Assembly: GCA_902489945.1 (NCBI GenBank)
Contig: CABUBZ010000019.1
Span: 1-32,450, forward strand
Reading direction: 5' to 3'
DNA length: 32,450 nt
From: an uncultured Collinsella sp.
GTDB lineage: Bacteria; Actinomycetota; Coriobacteriia; Coriobacteriales; Coriobacteriaceae
The notes under the pieces are model-generated. The model saw only the letters and a list, made by a program, of their open reading frames with translations, did not search any database and was not told the origin of the DNA. The translations under genes were made by a program, and so were the position numbers. Shown here piece after piece: positions 13,925 through 23,036 of this stretch; within the stretch, counting starts at the first letter, position 1; every line of letters begins with the position of its first letter.

Positions 13925-16153
13925 ATGGAGCAATCGAGCCTGTTTGGTGACGGTGTGGACATCGATACCGAAACGCCCGCGAGCGCGGATGCCGCCGCAC
14001 CGACCGACGCCCGTGCCCAGGCGGCGGCGCGCGCGGCCGAGCTGCGCCATGAGCTCGGCTACCACGCCTATCGCTACTACATGCTCGATGCGCCCGAGAT
14101 CACGGATGCCGCCTTTGACAAAATGCTCGTTGAGCTGCAGGAGATTGAGGCGACCTACCCCGATTTGGTGACGTCCGACAGCTATACCCAGCGCGTGGGC
14201 GGCTACGTGAGCGAGCAGTTTACGCCGGTCACGCATATGGCACGCATGTACTCCATGGACGATGCCATGGACCTGGACGAACTCGACGCGTGGCTCCAGC
14301 GCGCCGAGGATGCGCTCGGTGCCGGCAGCGTCACCTATACCTGCGAGCTTAAGATCGACGGTCTGGGTGTGGCGCTTACCTACCAAAACGGCACCTTTGT
14401 GCGCGCCGCCACGCGCGGCGACGGCACCACGGGCGAGGATGTATCGCTCAACGTGCGCACCATCAAGGATGTGCCCATGCACCTGTCCGAGCCTGCGCTC
14501 GCCCACATGGGTGCCGACCGCGAGCGTACCATCGAAGTGCGCGGCGAGGTCTACATGCCCAAGGGTAGCTTTGTGCGTCTGAATGAAGAGGCCGATGCCG
14601 AGGGTCGCGACCCCTTCGCCAACCCGCGCAACGCCGCCGCCGGATCGTTGCGCCAGAAGGATCCCAAGGTCACGGCACGCCGCGACCTGGCCACCTTTAT
14701 CTACGCCATTGCCGATACCGATCCGCTGCACGTCCACAGCCAGCGCGAATTTCTCGACTGGCTGCGCAGCGCCGGCTTCAGCGTCAACCCCAACGTGGCC
14801 CGCTGCGCCACGCCGGCTGAGGTTCACGAGTTCTGTGCCCAGGCACTTGAGCACCGCGGTGACCTGGACTACGACATCGACGGCGTAGTCGTAAAGGTCG
14901 ACAGCTTCCAGCAGCAGCTCGACCTGGGCTTTACCGCTCGCGCACCGCGCTGGGCTATTGCCTTTAAGTTCCCGCCCGAGGAAAAGCAGACCGTCCTGCG
15001 CGAGATTCGCATCCAGGTGGGTCGTACCGGCGTGCTCACGCCGGTCGCCGAGTTCGACCCGGTCACGGTTGCCGGCTCTACCATCGCGCGCGCAACGCTG
15101 CACAACATCGACGAGATCCGCCGCAAGAACGTGCGCGAGGGTGACACCATCATCGTGCACAAGGCGGGCGACGTAATCCCTGAGGTCGTGGGCCCCGTGC
15201 TCGACAAGCGCCCGGCCGACAGCGTTGACTGGCAGATGCCCGAGGTCTGCCCCGTGTGCGGCAGCCCCGTGGTTCACGAGGATGGCGAGGTAGCCTACCG
15301 CTGCGTGTCCATCGATTGCCCCGCACAGCTCAAGGAGCGCCTGCTCCACTGGGTGAGCCGCGGCTGCATGGACGTCGACGGCCTGGGCGACGAGATCGTC
15401 GACAAGATGATCGCCGCCGGTCTGATCCATGATGTCGCGGACTTCTACCAGCTCACGGTCGACGATATCGCCGGCCTGGACACAGGGCGCACCTATGCCA
15501 GCTCCAACAGCAAAAAGGGCGTCAAGAAGGGCGACCCCATTCCGGTGGGCCTCAAGACGGCCGAGAAAATCATCGCCGAGCTCAACAAGTCCAAGAGCCA
15601 GCCACTCGGTCGCGTGCTGTTTGCCCTGGGTATCCGCCACGTGGGCAAGAGCGTGGGCGAGGTCATCGCCGAGCGATTCCTGTCGATTGACAAGCTTATC
15701 TTGGCGAGCGAAGAGGATATCGCCGAGTGCGAGGGCATCGGTCCCAAGATTGCGGCGAGCGTCAAGCAGTTCCTGGCCGTGCCCGAGAACCTTGCCGTGC
15801 TGGAACGTCTGCGCCAAGCGGGCCTTTCGCTCGAGGTCGACTTGGGCGCCGCTCATGCGCAAGCCGCGGCCGAAGCTGGCGTGGCGGGCGAGCTCGCCGA
15901 CGCACAGCCGCTTGCGGGTCTGACCTTCGTGCTCACCGGCACGCTCGTCAACCGCACGCGCGACGAGGCGGGCGCGGCGCTCAAGGTGCTCGGCGCCAAG
16001 GTTTCGGGCAGCGTGTCGAAGAAGACGAACTATCTGGTCGCCGGCCCCAAAGCGGGCTCCAAGCTCACCAAGGCCGAGCAGCTGGGTGTGCCCGTGCTGG
16101 ACGAGGACGCGCTCGAGCAGATCTTAGCTACTGGTGAGGTGCCGGAGGCGTAA
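13925..16153 (+). CDS. ligA: NAD-dependent DNA ligase
   Basis: Seals nicks in replication and repair using NAD+. 742 residues, somewhat longer than the usual 670. Domain order is Ia, adenylation domain with the catalytic lysine in ELKIDGLG (K143), the OB fold, a four-cysteine zinc finger (CPVCG ... CVSIDCPAQ, about residues 441-464), helix-hairpin-helix repeats and a C-terminal BRCT domain (about 660-735, LTFVLTGTL ... KTNYLVAG). Extra length includes an insertion of about 25 residues in the helix-hairpin-helix region (TGRTYASSNSKKGVKKGDPI), a feature I do not know in standard ligases. The start ATG 13925 follows GAAGGAGTGCCGCT. A 59-codon ORF overlaps its stop codon. Confidence 0.97.
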   Translation: MEQSSLFGDGVDIDTETPASADAAAPTDARAQAAARAAELRHELGYHAYRYYMLDAPEITDAAFDKMLVELQEIEATYPDLVTSDSYTQRVGGYVSEQFTPVTHMARMYSMDDAMDLDELDAWLQRAEDALGAGSVTYTCELKIDGLGVALTYQNGTFVRAATRGDGTTGEDVSLNVRTIKDVPMHLSEPALAHMGADRERTIEVRGEVYMPKGSFVRLNEEADAEGRDPFANPRNAAAGSLRQKDPKVTARRDLATFIYAIADTDPLHVHSQREFLDWLRSAGFSVNPNVARCATPAEVHEFCAQALEHRGDLDYDIDGVVVKVDSFQQQLDLGFTARAPRWAIAFKFPPEEKQTVLREIRIQVGRTGVLTPVAEFDPVTVAGSTIARATLHNIDEIRRKNVREGDTIIVHKAGDVIPEVVGPVLDKRPADSVDWQMPEVCPVCGSPVVHEDGEVAYRCVSIDCPAQLKERLLHWVSRGCMDVDGLGDEIVDKMIAAGLIHDVADFYQLTVDDIAGLDTGRTYASSNSKKGVKKGDPIPVGLKTAEKIIAELNKSKSQPLGRVLFALGIRHVGKSVGEVIAERFLSIDKLILASEEDIAECEGIGPKIAASVKQFLAVPENLAVLERLRQAGLSLEVDLGAAHAQAAAEAGVAGELADAQPLAGLTFVLTGTLVNRTRDEAGAALKVLGAKVSGSVSKKTNYLVAGPKAGSKLTKAEQLGVPVLDEDALEQILATGEVPEA

Positions 16154-16332
16154 TGGATATCGAGAATCGCAATTGCTCGCAGGTGGAAGGGCGCGCGAGG
16201 CATTCCCAAGTGCAGGCAAAAGAGCGCTTAATGATGCGAATTTGCGTTGCCGAGCGCGAGCGCGCGGCGGGTGCATCTCGCGATGCCTTTGAGGCGTTGA
16301 CCGAGTTAGAGGCGAGGCTCGGTCTAGCCTAG
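16153..16332 (+). CDS. Small hypothetical protein coupled to ligA
   Basis: A 59-codon ORF whose ATG shares a base with the ligA stop (TAATG), an arrangement typical of translational coupling. The protein begins MDIENRNCSQVEGRARHSQV and is rich in Arg, Glu and Ala, with a helical-looking middle and end (CVAERERAAGASRDAFEALT). No membrane segment and no known domain were recognised. Its own ribosome binding site is weak (GGTGCCGGAGG at 16137-16147 is inside ligA). Codon use resembles the neighbours, but chance remains possible. Confidence 0.45.
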   Translation: MDIENRNCSQVEGRARHSQVQAKERLMMRICVAERERAAGASRDAFEALTELEARLGLA

Positions 16333-16410
16333 AGAGACCGGCACCGTGATCTGCGTCACGTAGGTTGCCGGGTCGTCGCTGATGATGTCGTCGATCAGGG
16401 CGATTTTGCG
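16324..16410 (-). pseudogene. C-terminal remnant, possibly of a GyrI-like effector-binding regulator
   Basis: The minus-strand frame reads GRRKIALIDDIISDDPATYV and then TQITVPVSLG with a stop at 16326-16324. This resembles the last strand of GyrI-like or AraC-type effector-binding domains, which end with a Y-x-T-x-I-x-x-PV pattern. No start codon or DNA-binding domain is present. It lies directly behind the MATE gene; MerR-type regulators with GyrI domains often control such exporters. The identification rests on a short stretch, so it is tentative. Confidence 0.35.
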
Positions 16411-16418
16411 TCGCCCCG

Positions 16419-17765
16419 CTACGCTACCAGTTTGTCAAAAGCCCCACGGCGGTTGAGCACGGTAAATGCAATCACGCAGATGACCGCCGACAGAATCGAT
16501 CCGCACGGCGAGGCGATACCCATGGGGAAAAGCGTGTCGGAATAGGCGTTCGACAGCAGCCACGCACCGGGCACGCGAATGAGAGCCACGGCCAGCACGT
16601 TGTGCGCAAAGCCGATGTAGCTCTTGCCATACGCGGCGAAAAAGCCACTAAAGCAAATGTGGATGCCGGCAAAGATTGCGTCGAAAATATAGCTGCGCAT
16701 ATAGCCGGTACCGGCCGCGACCACTGCGGCGTCCTTGGCAAAAAAGCCGATAAACGCCGGTGCCACCAGCCACATCAGCACCGTGATTAGGCAGCCGTAC
16801 ACGACCGAGATGGTCATGGCGTCTTTGAGTACCTGACGTGCACGATCTCCCTTGCCTGCGCCGGCGTTTTGCGCCGTGAGCGCGCTGACGGTGGCACCCA
16901 TGGAACTCGGCACAATGAACAAAAAGCTGATCATCTTTTCGACCAAGCCCACGGCGGCGGCGTCGACCAGGCCGCGGTGGTTGGCGATGACGGTGATAAA
17001 CATAAACGCCACCTGGATGCAACCGTCCTGCACGGCCACGGGCACGCCGATCTTAAGAATGCTGCCGAGCACCTCGGGCTGGGGGCGCAGGTCGCTGCGC
17101 TTAACGTGGATGTTTGTGCGACGGCTCTTGAGCCACACGAGCGCGAGGGCAACGCTTGCCGTCTGGGCGGTTACCGTGCCGAGCGCCGCGCCCACGGGGC
17201 CGAGCCCCATGTGGCCGATAAAAAGAAAATCGAGCGCGATGTTGATGATGCATGCCACGCCGATCACGTACATGGGCGAGCGCGAATCGCCCAGGCCGCG
17301 AAAGATGGCCGAAAGGATGTTGTACGCGGCGATGCACGGAATGCCGATAAAGCAGATGCGCAGGTAGGCGGCGGTGCCCTCGACCGCTTCGGCCGGCGTG
17401 CCGATGAGTGCCACGATCTGCGGGCACAGCGCGAGCAAGAGCGCGGCCAGCGCCACCGAGACACCCATAAAGAGCGTGATGGTGTTGCCGATGGCGGCCT
17501 CGGCGCGGTCGAAGCGGCGCGACCCCACGGCGTGGCCGACGATGACCGTCGTTCCCATGGCCAGACCCACGAGCGTCACGGTAATGATATAGAGCGTCTG
17601 CGCGCCGTTGCCCACGGCGGTGATGCCGGCGGCGCCACTAAACTGCCCCATCATGTACAGGTCGGCCATGCCGTAGAGCATCTGCAAAAAGTACGAGAGC
17701 ATATAGGGCAGGGCAAAGACCGCGATGGTCTTAAGGACATTGCCGCGTGTGAGGTCGTGTTCCAT
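16419..17765 (-). CDS. MATE family efflux transporter
   Basis: Multidrug and toxin extrusion antiporter of 448 residues with about 12 membrane segments, the usual size. It opens with MEHDLTRGNVLKTIAVFALP, typical of the family, followed by LQMLYGMADLYMMGQF and ITAVGNGAQ. An inverted second half repeats the pattern (ILKIGVPVAVQDGCIQ). It exports cationic drugs or metabolites with Na+ or H+. The start at ATG 17765 has only AGAAAG as a Shine-Dalgarno; an upstream in-frame extension to 17900 is not supported. A dyad resembling MerR-type operators lies upstream. Confidence 0.93.
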   Translation of the reverse strand: MEHDLTRGNVLKTIAVFALPYMLSYFLQMLYGMADLYMMGQFSGAAGITAVGNGAQTLYIITVTLVGLAMGTTVIVGHAVGSRRFDRAEAAIGNTITLFMGVSVALAALLLALCPQIVALIGTPAEAVEGTAAYLRICFIGIPCIAAYNILSAIFRGLGDSRSPMYVIGVACIINIALDFLFIGHMGLGPVGAALGTVTAQTASVALALVWLKSRRTNIHVKRSDLRPQPEVLGSILKIGVPVAVQDGCIQVAFMFITVIANHRGLVDAAAVGLVEKMISFLFIVPSSMGATVSALTAQNAGAGKGDRARQVLKDAMTISVVYGCLITVLMWLVAPAFIGFFAKDAAVVAAGTGYMRSYIFDAIFAGIHICFSGFFAAYGKSYIGFAHNVLAVALIRVPGAWLLSNAYSDTLFPMGIASPCGSILSAVICVIAFTVLNRRGAFDKLVA

Positions 17766-17812
17766 GGGCGGGACTTTCTGGCTTGATTCGTTTACGTACC
17801 AGTGTAGTGAAA

Positions 17813-17840
17813 ACCCTATAACGATTGTAGAGTCAAGGTT
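17813..17840 (-). promoter_or_regulatory. MerR-like dyad in the MATE promoter
   Basis: ACCCTATA-N5-TGTAGAGT (17813-17833) is an imperfect dyad, six of eight positions matching. On the minus strand it follows TTGACT (17840-17835) and would lie in a long spacer before TTCACT, as MerR-family activators require. It could also be an ordinary repressor site. Confidence 0.4.
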
Positions 17841-17955
17841 TATGTTGACGCCGGAGCGAAAAAAGTCGCGCGCACCATTATTCCGAGTGAATATGGACAC
17901 ACATCACGAGAACTCGCCGCCGGCGCTAACCTTGCAGAAAACGATTTCGGAATAC

Positions 17956-17985
17956 TTGACACCATTATTCGGCGCGCAATAATAC
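17956..17985 (+). promoter_or_regulatory. Promoter of the ABC exporter operon
   Basis: TTGACA (17956-17961) with ATAATA (17979-17984) or TAATAC one base later at 17-18 base spacing. CACCATTATTC occurs both inside the spacer (17960-17970) and 85 bases upstream (17874-17884), possibly as a direct-repeat regulator site. Confidence 0.7.
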
Positions 17986-18024
17986 GTGCGTTTGCGAACA
18001 ACGTTTGATGGGGGCTGAACCTGC

Positions 18025-19854
18025 GTGCGCAATCTCAAAATACTGTTTTCCTATCTAGGGGCATACCGTCGCGATGCCATCCTCGGCGTGTTCTTTGTGT
18101 CGGTCGAGACGGTGCTCGAGCTGTTTATCCCGGTCATCATGGCCAACATCATCGATGTGGGCGTGCCTGCGTGTGATATCAACTACATGCTGCTACAGGG
18201 CGCGTACATGTTGGTGTGCGCTGCGCTTTCGCTGGTACTGGGCTTGGGTTATGCCCGCACGTCCGCCCGCGTTGCCTCGGGCCTAGGCGCTAACCTGCGC
18301 GAGGCCGAGTACAAAAAGATTCAGACGCTCGCTTTTGGCAACCTGGACAACTACGACGCCAGCTCGCTCGTCACCCGCATGACCACGGACATCACCGTTA
18401 TCCAAAATGCTGTGGGCAACGGCTTTCGCCCTATGGTGCGCGGCCCGGTGACGCTTATCGTCGGCCTTATCTACGCGCTGATGCTGTCGCGCCCGCTCGC
18501 CACCGTCTTTGCGATCATCTTGCCCGTGCTGGCAATCGTACTGGGCGTCATCACCTATCGCGTGAGCCCGCTCTACCGCCAACTCCAGACCTCGATGGAC
18601 CACCTTAACGGCGTGGTGCAAGAGGACCTTACCGCCGTGCGCGCCGTGAAGGCTTACGTGCGCGCCGAGCACGAGTGCGACAAGTTCGACACCGTCAATA
18701 CCGAGCTCGCCGGCACGGCGACCAAGACCTTTGGCAACGCTGTGCTCAACCTGCCGGTGTTTCAGCTGTCGATGTACGTGGCGGCGCTTTCCATTCTGTG
18801 GATTGGCGGCCGCATGATCATCGAAGGTCGCTTGGGCGTGGGCTCGCTCACGGGCTTTATGAGTTACGTGTTGCTGATCATGAACTCGCTCATGATGATT
18901 TCCAACGTGTTTTTGCTGCTCACACGCGCTCTCACGAGCGTGGGCCGTATCGCAGAGGTGCTCGATGAGGAGCCCTTTATCGCCAGCCCTGCGGGAGACC
19001 TCGCGACTGCGGCGCCAGCGGACGGCAGTATCGAGTTCCGCGACGTTTCCTTTAAATACCGCGCGGATGCAGCCGAGGATGTGCTCGAGCATATCGACCT
19101 TCGCATCGAGAGCGGCTCGACGGTGGGCATCCTCGGCGGCACGGGCTCGGGCAAGAGCTCGCTTGTGCAGCTGATTGCGCGCCTGTACGACGCCACCGAG
19201 GGCGTCGTACTTGTGGGCGGACACGACGTGCGCGACTATGACCTGGTCGCCTTGCGCGACGCCGTGGGCATTGTGCTGCAAAAGAACGTGTTGTTCACGG
19301 GCACCGTGCGCGAGAACCTGCAGTGGGGCAATCCGCAGGCGTCGGACGATGAGCTCCTCGCGGCTTGCCGCGCAGCGTGCGTGGACGAGTTCCTTGATCG
19401 CATCGGCGGGCTGGACGGCGAGTTGGGTCAAGGTGGCGCCGGTGTTTCGGGTGGCCAGAAGCAACGCCTGTGCATCGCGCGCACGCTGCTCAAGCACCCG
19501 CGCGTGCTCATTTTTGATGACTCCACCAGCGCGGTCGATATGGCGACCGACGCTAAGATTCGCGAGCACATCGCTCGGATTCCCGATACGACCGTGCTCA
19601 TCATCGCCCAGCGTATCGCGAGCGTCATGGATGCCGATCGCATTGTGGTGTTGGACGACGGTCGTGTCCACGGCGTGGGCACGCACGAGGAACTGCTGGC
19701 GAGCGACAACATCTACCAGGAGATTTACGCCTCGCAGATGGAGTTTGCGGGGAACGCGGACGCCGGCGACGGCTGCGACGATGGCTGCGCGAATGATCCG
19801 TTCTCCTCCGTCCCCAGCAGATCACCCTTGGAAGGGGGTGAGTGCCATGCCTAA
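18025..19854 (+). CDS. ABC exporter half-transporter, subunit 1 (degenerate ATP site)
   Basis: 609 residues: a six-span ABC membrane domain (about 1-320), then a nucleotide-binding domain with Walker A GGTGSGKS, signature VSGGQKQR and Walker B VLIFDDSTSAVD. The catalytic glutamate after Walker B is Asp here, which marks the non-hydrolysing side of heterodimeric exporters such as LmrCD or BmrCD. The H-loop His is also changed (IIAQRIAS). The tail after about residue 570 is acidic and Cys-containing. The start GTG 18025 follows GGGGGC. It overlaps the partner gene by eight bases, so the two should be made together. Confidence 0.93.
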   Translation: MRNLKILFSYLGAYRRDAILGVFFVSVETVLELFIPVIMANIIDVGVPACDINYMLLQGAYMLVCAALSLVLGLGYARTSARVASGLGANLREAEYKKIQTLAFGNLDNYDASSLVTRMTTDITVIQNAVGNGFRPMVRGPVTLIVGLIYALMLSRPLATVFAIILPVLAIVLGVITYRVSPLYRQLQTSMDHLNGVVQEDLTAVRAVKAYVRAEHECDKFDTVNTELAGTATKTFGNAVLNLPVFQLSMYVAALSILWIGGRMIIEGRLGVGSLTGFMSYVLLIMNSLMMISNVFLLLTRALTSVGRIAEVLDEEPFIASPAGDLATAAPADGSIEFRDVSFKYRADAAEDVLEHIDLRIESGSTVGILGGTGSGKSSLVQLIARLYDATEGVVLVGGHDVRDYDLVALRDAVGIVLQKNVLFTGTVRENLQWGNPQASDDELLAACRAACVDEFLDRIGGLDGELGQGGAGVSGGQKQRLCIARTLLKHPRVLIFDDSTSAVDMATDAKIREHIARIPDTTVLIIAQRIASVMDADRIVVLDDGRVHGVGTHEELLASDNIYQEIYASQMEFAGNADAGDGCDDGCANDPFSSVPSRSPLEGGECHA

Positions 19855-21745
19855 GACCGCAGCCCAAGCACGCCCGGCCGACCTCAAGCGCACTGTGCGC
19901 CGCTTGCTCTCCTACATGGGGCATGCCAAGTTCTCGTTGCTCGCGGTGGGCGTGCTCGCCTCCGTCGCCGCCATCGCGAGCCTCGTCGGCACCTACATGG
20001 TGCGTCCCATCGTTAACGGTTTGGCCACGGGCGGGGAGGAACTGCTTACCAAGCAGGTCATCCTGACGGCGATCATCTACGCCGCGGGCGTACTCTCGGC
20101 CCTGGGCTACTCTCAGATTATGGTGCGCGCGGCCCAACGCGTGGTGTCCGATATTCGCCGCGACCTGTTCGCGCACATCCAGACGCTGCCGCTCAGTTAT
20201 TTTGACAGCACGCGCTCGGGCGACATCATGAGCTTTTTCACCAACGACGTCGACACTGTCTCCGAGGCGCTCAACAACAGCTTTGCCAACGTGATTCAGG
20301 CCGCCATTCAGGTTGTGGGCACCACGGCCATGCTCATCATCCTTAACTGGCAGCTCACGATTATCACGCTCGTGTGCGATGCGGCCATTGTGCTGTATGC
20401 GCGCTACTCGGGTGCGCGCTCTAAGCGTTTCTTTGCCGCCCAGCAGGCATCGCTTGGCGACCTGGACGGATATATCGAAGAGATGGTCTCGGGCCAAAAG
20501 GTCATCAAGGTCTTTAATCGCGAGGCAGCGAATGTCGCCGGCTTCACCTGCCGCAACGATGAGCTTCGCCGCACCGGCACCGCCGCCGTGAGCTATGCCA
20601 ACTCCATGGTGCCCATGACCGTCGTGATTGGCTACGTCAACTATGCCATCGTCGCCGTGGCGGGCGGCATGCTCTGCATCAACGGCCTGGCCGACGTGGG
20701 CGCGCTTGCAAGCTACCTGGTCTTTGTGCGCCAAGCCGCCATGCCCATCAACCAGTTTACGCAGCTCGGCAACTTCTTGCTCAACGCGTTGGCCGGTGCC
20801 GAGCGCCTGTTTGCGGCTATGGACCTTAAGCCCGAGGTGGACGAGGGCTGCGTGGAGCTGGTGCAGACGGGCGACGCCGCGTGGGCGTGGAAGATTCCCG
20901 AGGGCCAGGGCGTGGGCGTCTACGGGCATCTGCATGACGTGGCAGCCGTTGATGAGTCGGGCCGCGCGGTGGCTGCCGACGGCACCGAGCTCACGTGCGG
21001 CTTGGTTCCGCTTGCCGGCGACGTGCGCTTCCACGCCGTGGACTTTTCCTACGTGCCGGGCACCCGTGTGCTCACGGATCTCAACCTGTTTGCCAAGCCG
21101 GGGCAAAAGATCGCGTTTGTGGGCTCGACGGGCGCCGGAAAGACGACCATCACCAACCTCATCAACCGCTTCTACGAGGTCGATGACGGCGAGATCACGT
21201 ACGACGGCATCGACGTCAAGCACATTGCCAAGGCCAGCCTGCGCGGGTCGCTCGGCATTGTGCTGCAGGATACGCACCTGTTTAGCGGCACCATTGCGCA
21301 GAACATCCGCTTTGGCAAGCTCGACGCGACCGACGAGGAGGTGCGCGCCGCCGCCGAGGCCGCTTGCGCCGACTCGTTTATCCGCCGCTTGCCGCAAGGC
21401 TACGACACGCCGGTCACAGCCGATGGTGCCAACCTGTCACAGGGCCAACGCCAGCTGCTCGCCATCGCGCGCGTGGCCGTTGCCGACCCGCCGGTGCTCA
21501 TCCTGGACGAGGCCACGAGCTCCATTGACACGCGTACCGAAAAGCTCATCGAGCGCGGTATGGACCGCATCATGCGCGGACGCACCACGTTTATGATTGC
21601 GCACCGCCTGTCCACCGTCCGCGACGCCGACGCCATCATGGTCCTCGAACACGGCCGCATCATCGAGCGCGGCACGCACGAAGAGTTGCTCGCCCAGCAC
21701 GGCGAGTACTGGCAGCTGGCACACGGGTTAAAAGAGTTGGATTAA
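19847..21745 (+). CDS. ABC exporter half-transporter, subunit 2 (active ATP site)
   Basis: 632 residues with a six-span membrane domain and a canonical nucleotide-binding domain: Walker A GSTGAGKT, signature LSQGQRQ, Walker B VLILDEATSSID with the catalytic Glu, and H-loop IAHRLS. Between the domains (about residues 325-385) lies an insertion of roughly 60 residues with little similarity to known parts. The start at ATG 19847 follows GAAGGGGGTGAG inside the end of subunit 1; the longer open frame upstream of it overlaps subunit 1 in another frame and is not real. With subunit 1 it forms a heterodimeric exporter of drugs, lipids or peptides. Confidence 0.95.
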   Translation: MPKTAAQARPADLKRTVRRLLSYMGHAKFSLLAVGVLASVAAIASLVGTYMVRPIVNGLATGGEELLTKQVILTAIIYAAGVLSALGYSQIMVRAAQRVVSDIRRDLFAHIQTLPLSYFDSTRSGDIMSFFTNDVDTVSEALNNSFANVIQAAIQVVGTTAMLIILNWQLTIITLVCDAAIVLYARYSGARSKRFFAAQQASLGDLDGYIEEMVSGQKVIKVFNREAANVAGFTCRNDELRRTGTAAVSYANSMVPMTVVIGYVNYAIVAVAGGMLCINGLADVGALASYLVFVRQAAMPINQFTQLGNFLLNALAGAERLFAAMDLKPEVDEGCVELVQTGDAAWAWKIPEGQGVGVYGHLHDVAAVDESGRAVAADGTELTCGLVPLAGDVRFHAVDFSYVPGTRVLTDLNLFAKPGQKIAFVGSTGAGKTTITNLINRFYEVDDGEITYDGIDVKHIAKASLRGSLGIVLQDTHLFSGTIAQNIRFGKLDATDEEVRAAAEAACADSFIRRLPQGYDTPVTADGANLSQGQRQLLAIARVAVADPPVLILDEATSSIDTRTEKLIERGMDRIMRGRTTFMIAHRLSTVRDADAIMVLEHGRIIERGTHEELLAQHGEYWQLAHGLKELD

Positions 21746-21794
21746 CCCGTTCGAGCACGATGCTTTGACCCCTCCGTGCCTCTCACCTCGCCTC

Positions 21795-21859
21795 AAACCA
21801 TCACAACATTCGGCGTTTTTTGCCAAAATCGGAAAAAGCATCGAATGTTGTGATGGTTT
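21795..21859. repeat. Hairpin repeat R1 (CACAACATTCG family)
   Basis: Perfect 18-base arms AAACCATCACAACATTCG (21795-21812) and complement (21842-21859) around a loop containing TTTTTTGCCAAAA. Same orientation as R2 (23037-23099); R3 (27139-27200) is inverted. R1 and R2 bracket the gene at 21961. Confidence 0.9.
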
Positions 21860-21960
21860 TTCTGCCACTCGACCGGGTGGAATTGCTTTCTTGCGCACGG
21901 AGGTGTGCGGACCCGTGGGCAGGGGAATAAGGTTGGTTATCCGACTCCATTGGAGGGCTC

Positions 21961-22998
21961 ATGGACCTGCCGATCGTCCTGTCCCATAAGACTGCCTGGC
22001 TGTACCACAACGTGGCGCGCCCGTCCGAGCCGCTCTCGCGAGCAAGCAGCCTATACGATGAGGACTCGCTTGCTAACGAGGCGGAGCCGACTGCGGACCT
22101 GCCCAAATTGGGGCTAGATGCCAAGGGGCTGAGGGCTTCAACGGCGGTTGGGATCGTTACCGACTATCTGGTTTCGCTTGGTATTCCGCGAGAAGAGCTC
22201 GATCATATCGACACGCTCGTCAACTTCGATTTTGAGCGCTCGACGCCGGCTGGATTTAGATGCCACGTGTTTGGGGCGCCAGTACCTCCGGGCCATCTTA
22301 TCGAGGTGGCAGAGGGCCTTCTGGTGGTTGATGAGGTCATGTGTTTTGTCCAAGCGGGTTCGTGGATGAGCGAGCCCGAGCAGCTGGAATATGGCTATGA
22401 AATCTGCGCCCGATACCATTTGAATCATCTGTCGACAGGCGATTATATCGAGATGGGGCAGAGGTATACCGTTGCCGACCTGATCGCTTATTGCGATGAG
22501 AACCGATCTCGTCAGGGGGCTACGCGTGCGGCTGCCGTGCTCAAACGCGTGCACGATGGCGCGCGGTCGCCCATGGAGACGGCCACCGCGATCATGGTCG
22601 TCGCGAAGCGTTCCCAGGGCGGGCTCGGGTACACCAGGGTTGAGCTCAACCATCGGGTCGATGTTCCCAACGAGTTCAAATATCTCGCTAAGGCCGGGTA
22701 TTTCGAGATCGATGTATATGCACCTGCGAGCGGTACGGGGATTGAATACAACGGCTCGGACCATCTTGATAAACAGCGCAGTGCGTCGGACGCGGAGCGT
22801 ATGACCGTGCTGAGCGCGCTGGGCTTTAGGATGATCGTCCTCACCGGGACTCAGTTTGCCCACCAGCTGCAATTGCATCGGGCGATGAACGCCATTGCGC
22901 TCGCCATGGGCCTTAAGTGCGACCGAAGCGAGGTGTTCCAGAAACGTCAGAACGACCTGCGAGAATTCGTGATTCGACACTGGGACGGCAACCTTTAG
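21961..22998 (+). CDS. Hypothetical protein with Vsr/DUF559-like nuclease region
   Basis: 345 residues, no signal peptide or membrane span. The C-terminal third has the pattern IDVYAPASGTGIEYNGSDHL ... SASDAERMTVLSALGF, i.e. D-x-n-E-Y-N-G-x-x-H and D-x-x-R, like DUF559/Vsr-type PD-(D/E)XK proteins. The N-terminal two-thirds are not recognised; the segment YHLNHLSTGDYIEMGQRYT may be helical. Start ATG 21961 follows TTGGAGGGCTC. Related C-terminal domains occur in AbiEi-like antitoxin and nuclease proteins; I cannot tell which. It stands alone between two copies of hairpin repeat R, and no toxin or methylase partner is visible. Confidence 0.7.
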   Translation: MDLPIVLSHKTAWLYHNVARPSEPLSRASSLYDEDSLANEAEPTADLPKLGLDAKGLRASTAVGIVTDYLVSLGIPREELDHIDTLVNFDFERSTPAGFRCHVFGAPVPPGHLIEVAEGLLVVDEVMCFVQAGSWMSEPEQLEYGYEICARYHLNHLSTGDYIEMGQRYTVADLIAYCDENRSRQGATRAAAVLKRVHDGARSPMETATAIMVVAKRSQGGLGYTRVELNHRVDVPNEFKYLAKAGYFEIDVYAPASGTGIEYNGSDHLDKQRSASDAERMTVLSALGFRMIVLTGTQFAHQLQLHRAMNAIALAMGLKCDRSEVFQKRQNDLREFVIRHWDGNL

Positions 22999-23036
22999 GG
23001 GCGCTTTGGTCCTTCTGCGGGGTGCCGTGGGCAGGC

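Noticed and set aside
13775..15862. A 695-codon open frame on the minus strand across ligA.
   Set aside because: It is antisense to a clear DNA ligase in GC-rich DNA, where long shadow frames are common; no domain is recognisable.
17766..17900. Upstream extension of the MATE protein to 17900.
   Set aside because: The added residues are not typical of the family and cover the promoter dyad; MEHDLTRGN is the usual start.
19175..19846. Long N-terminal extension of the second ABC exporter subunit.
   Set aside because: It overlaps the nucleotide-binding domain of subunit 1 in another frame and has no membrane-domain character; ATG 19847 has a strong ribosome site.
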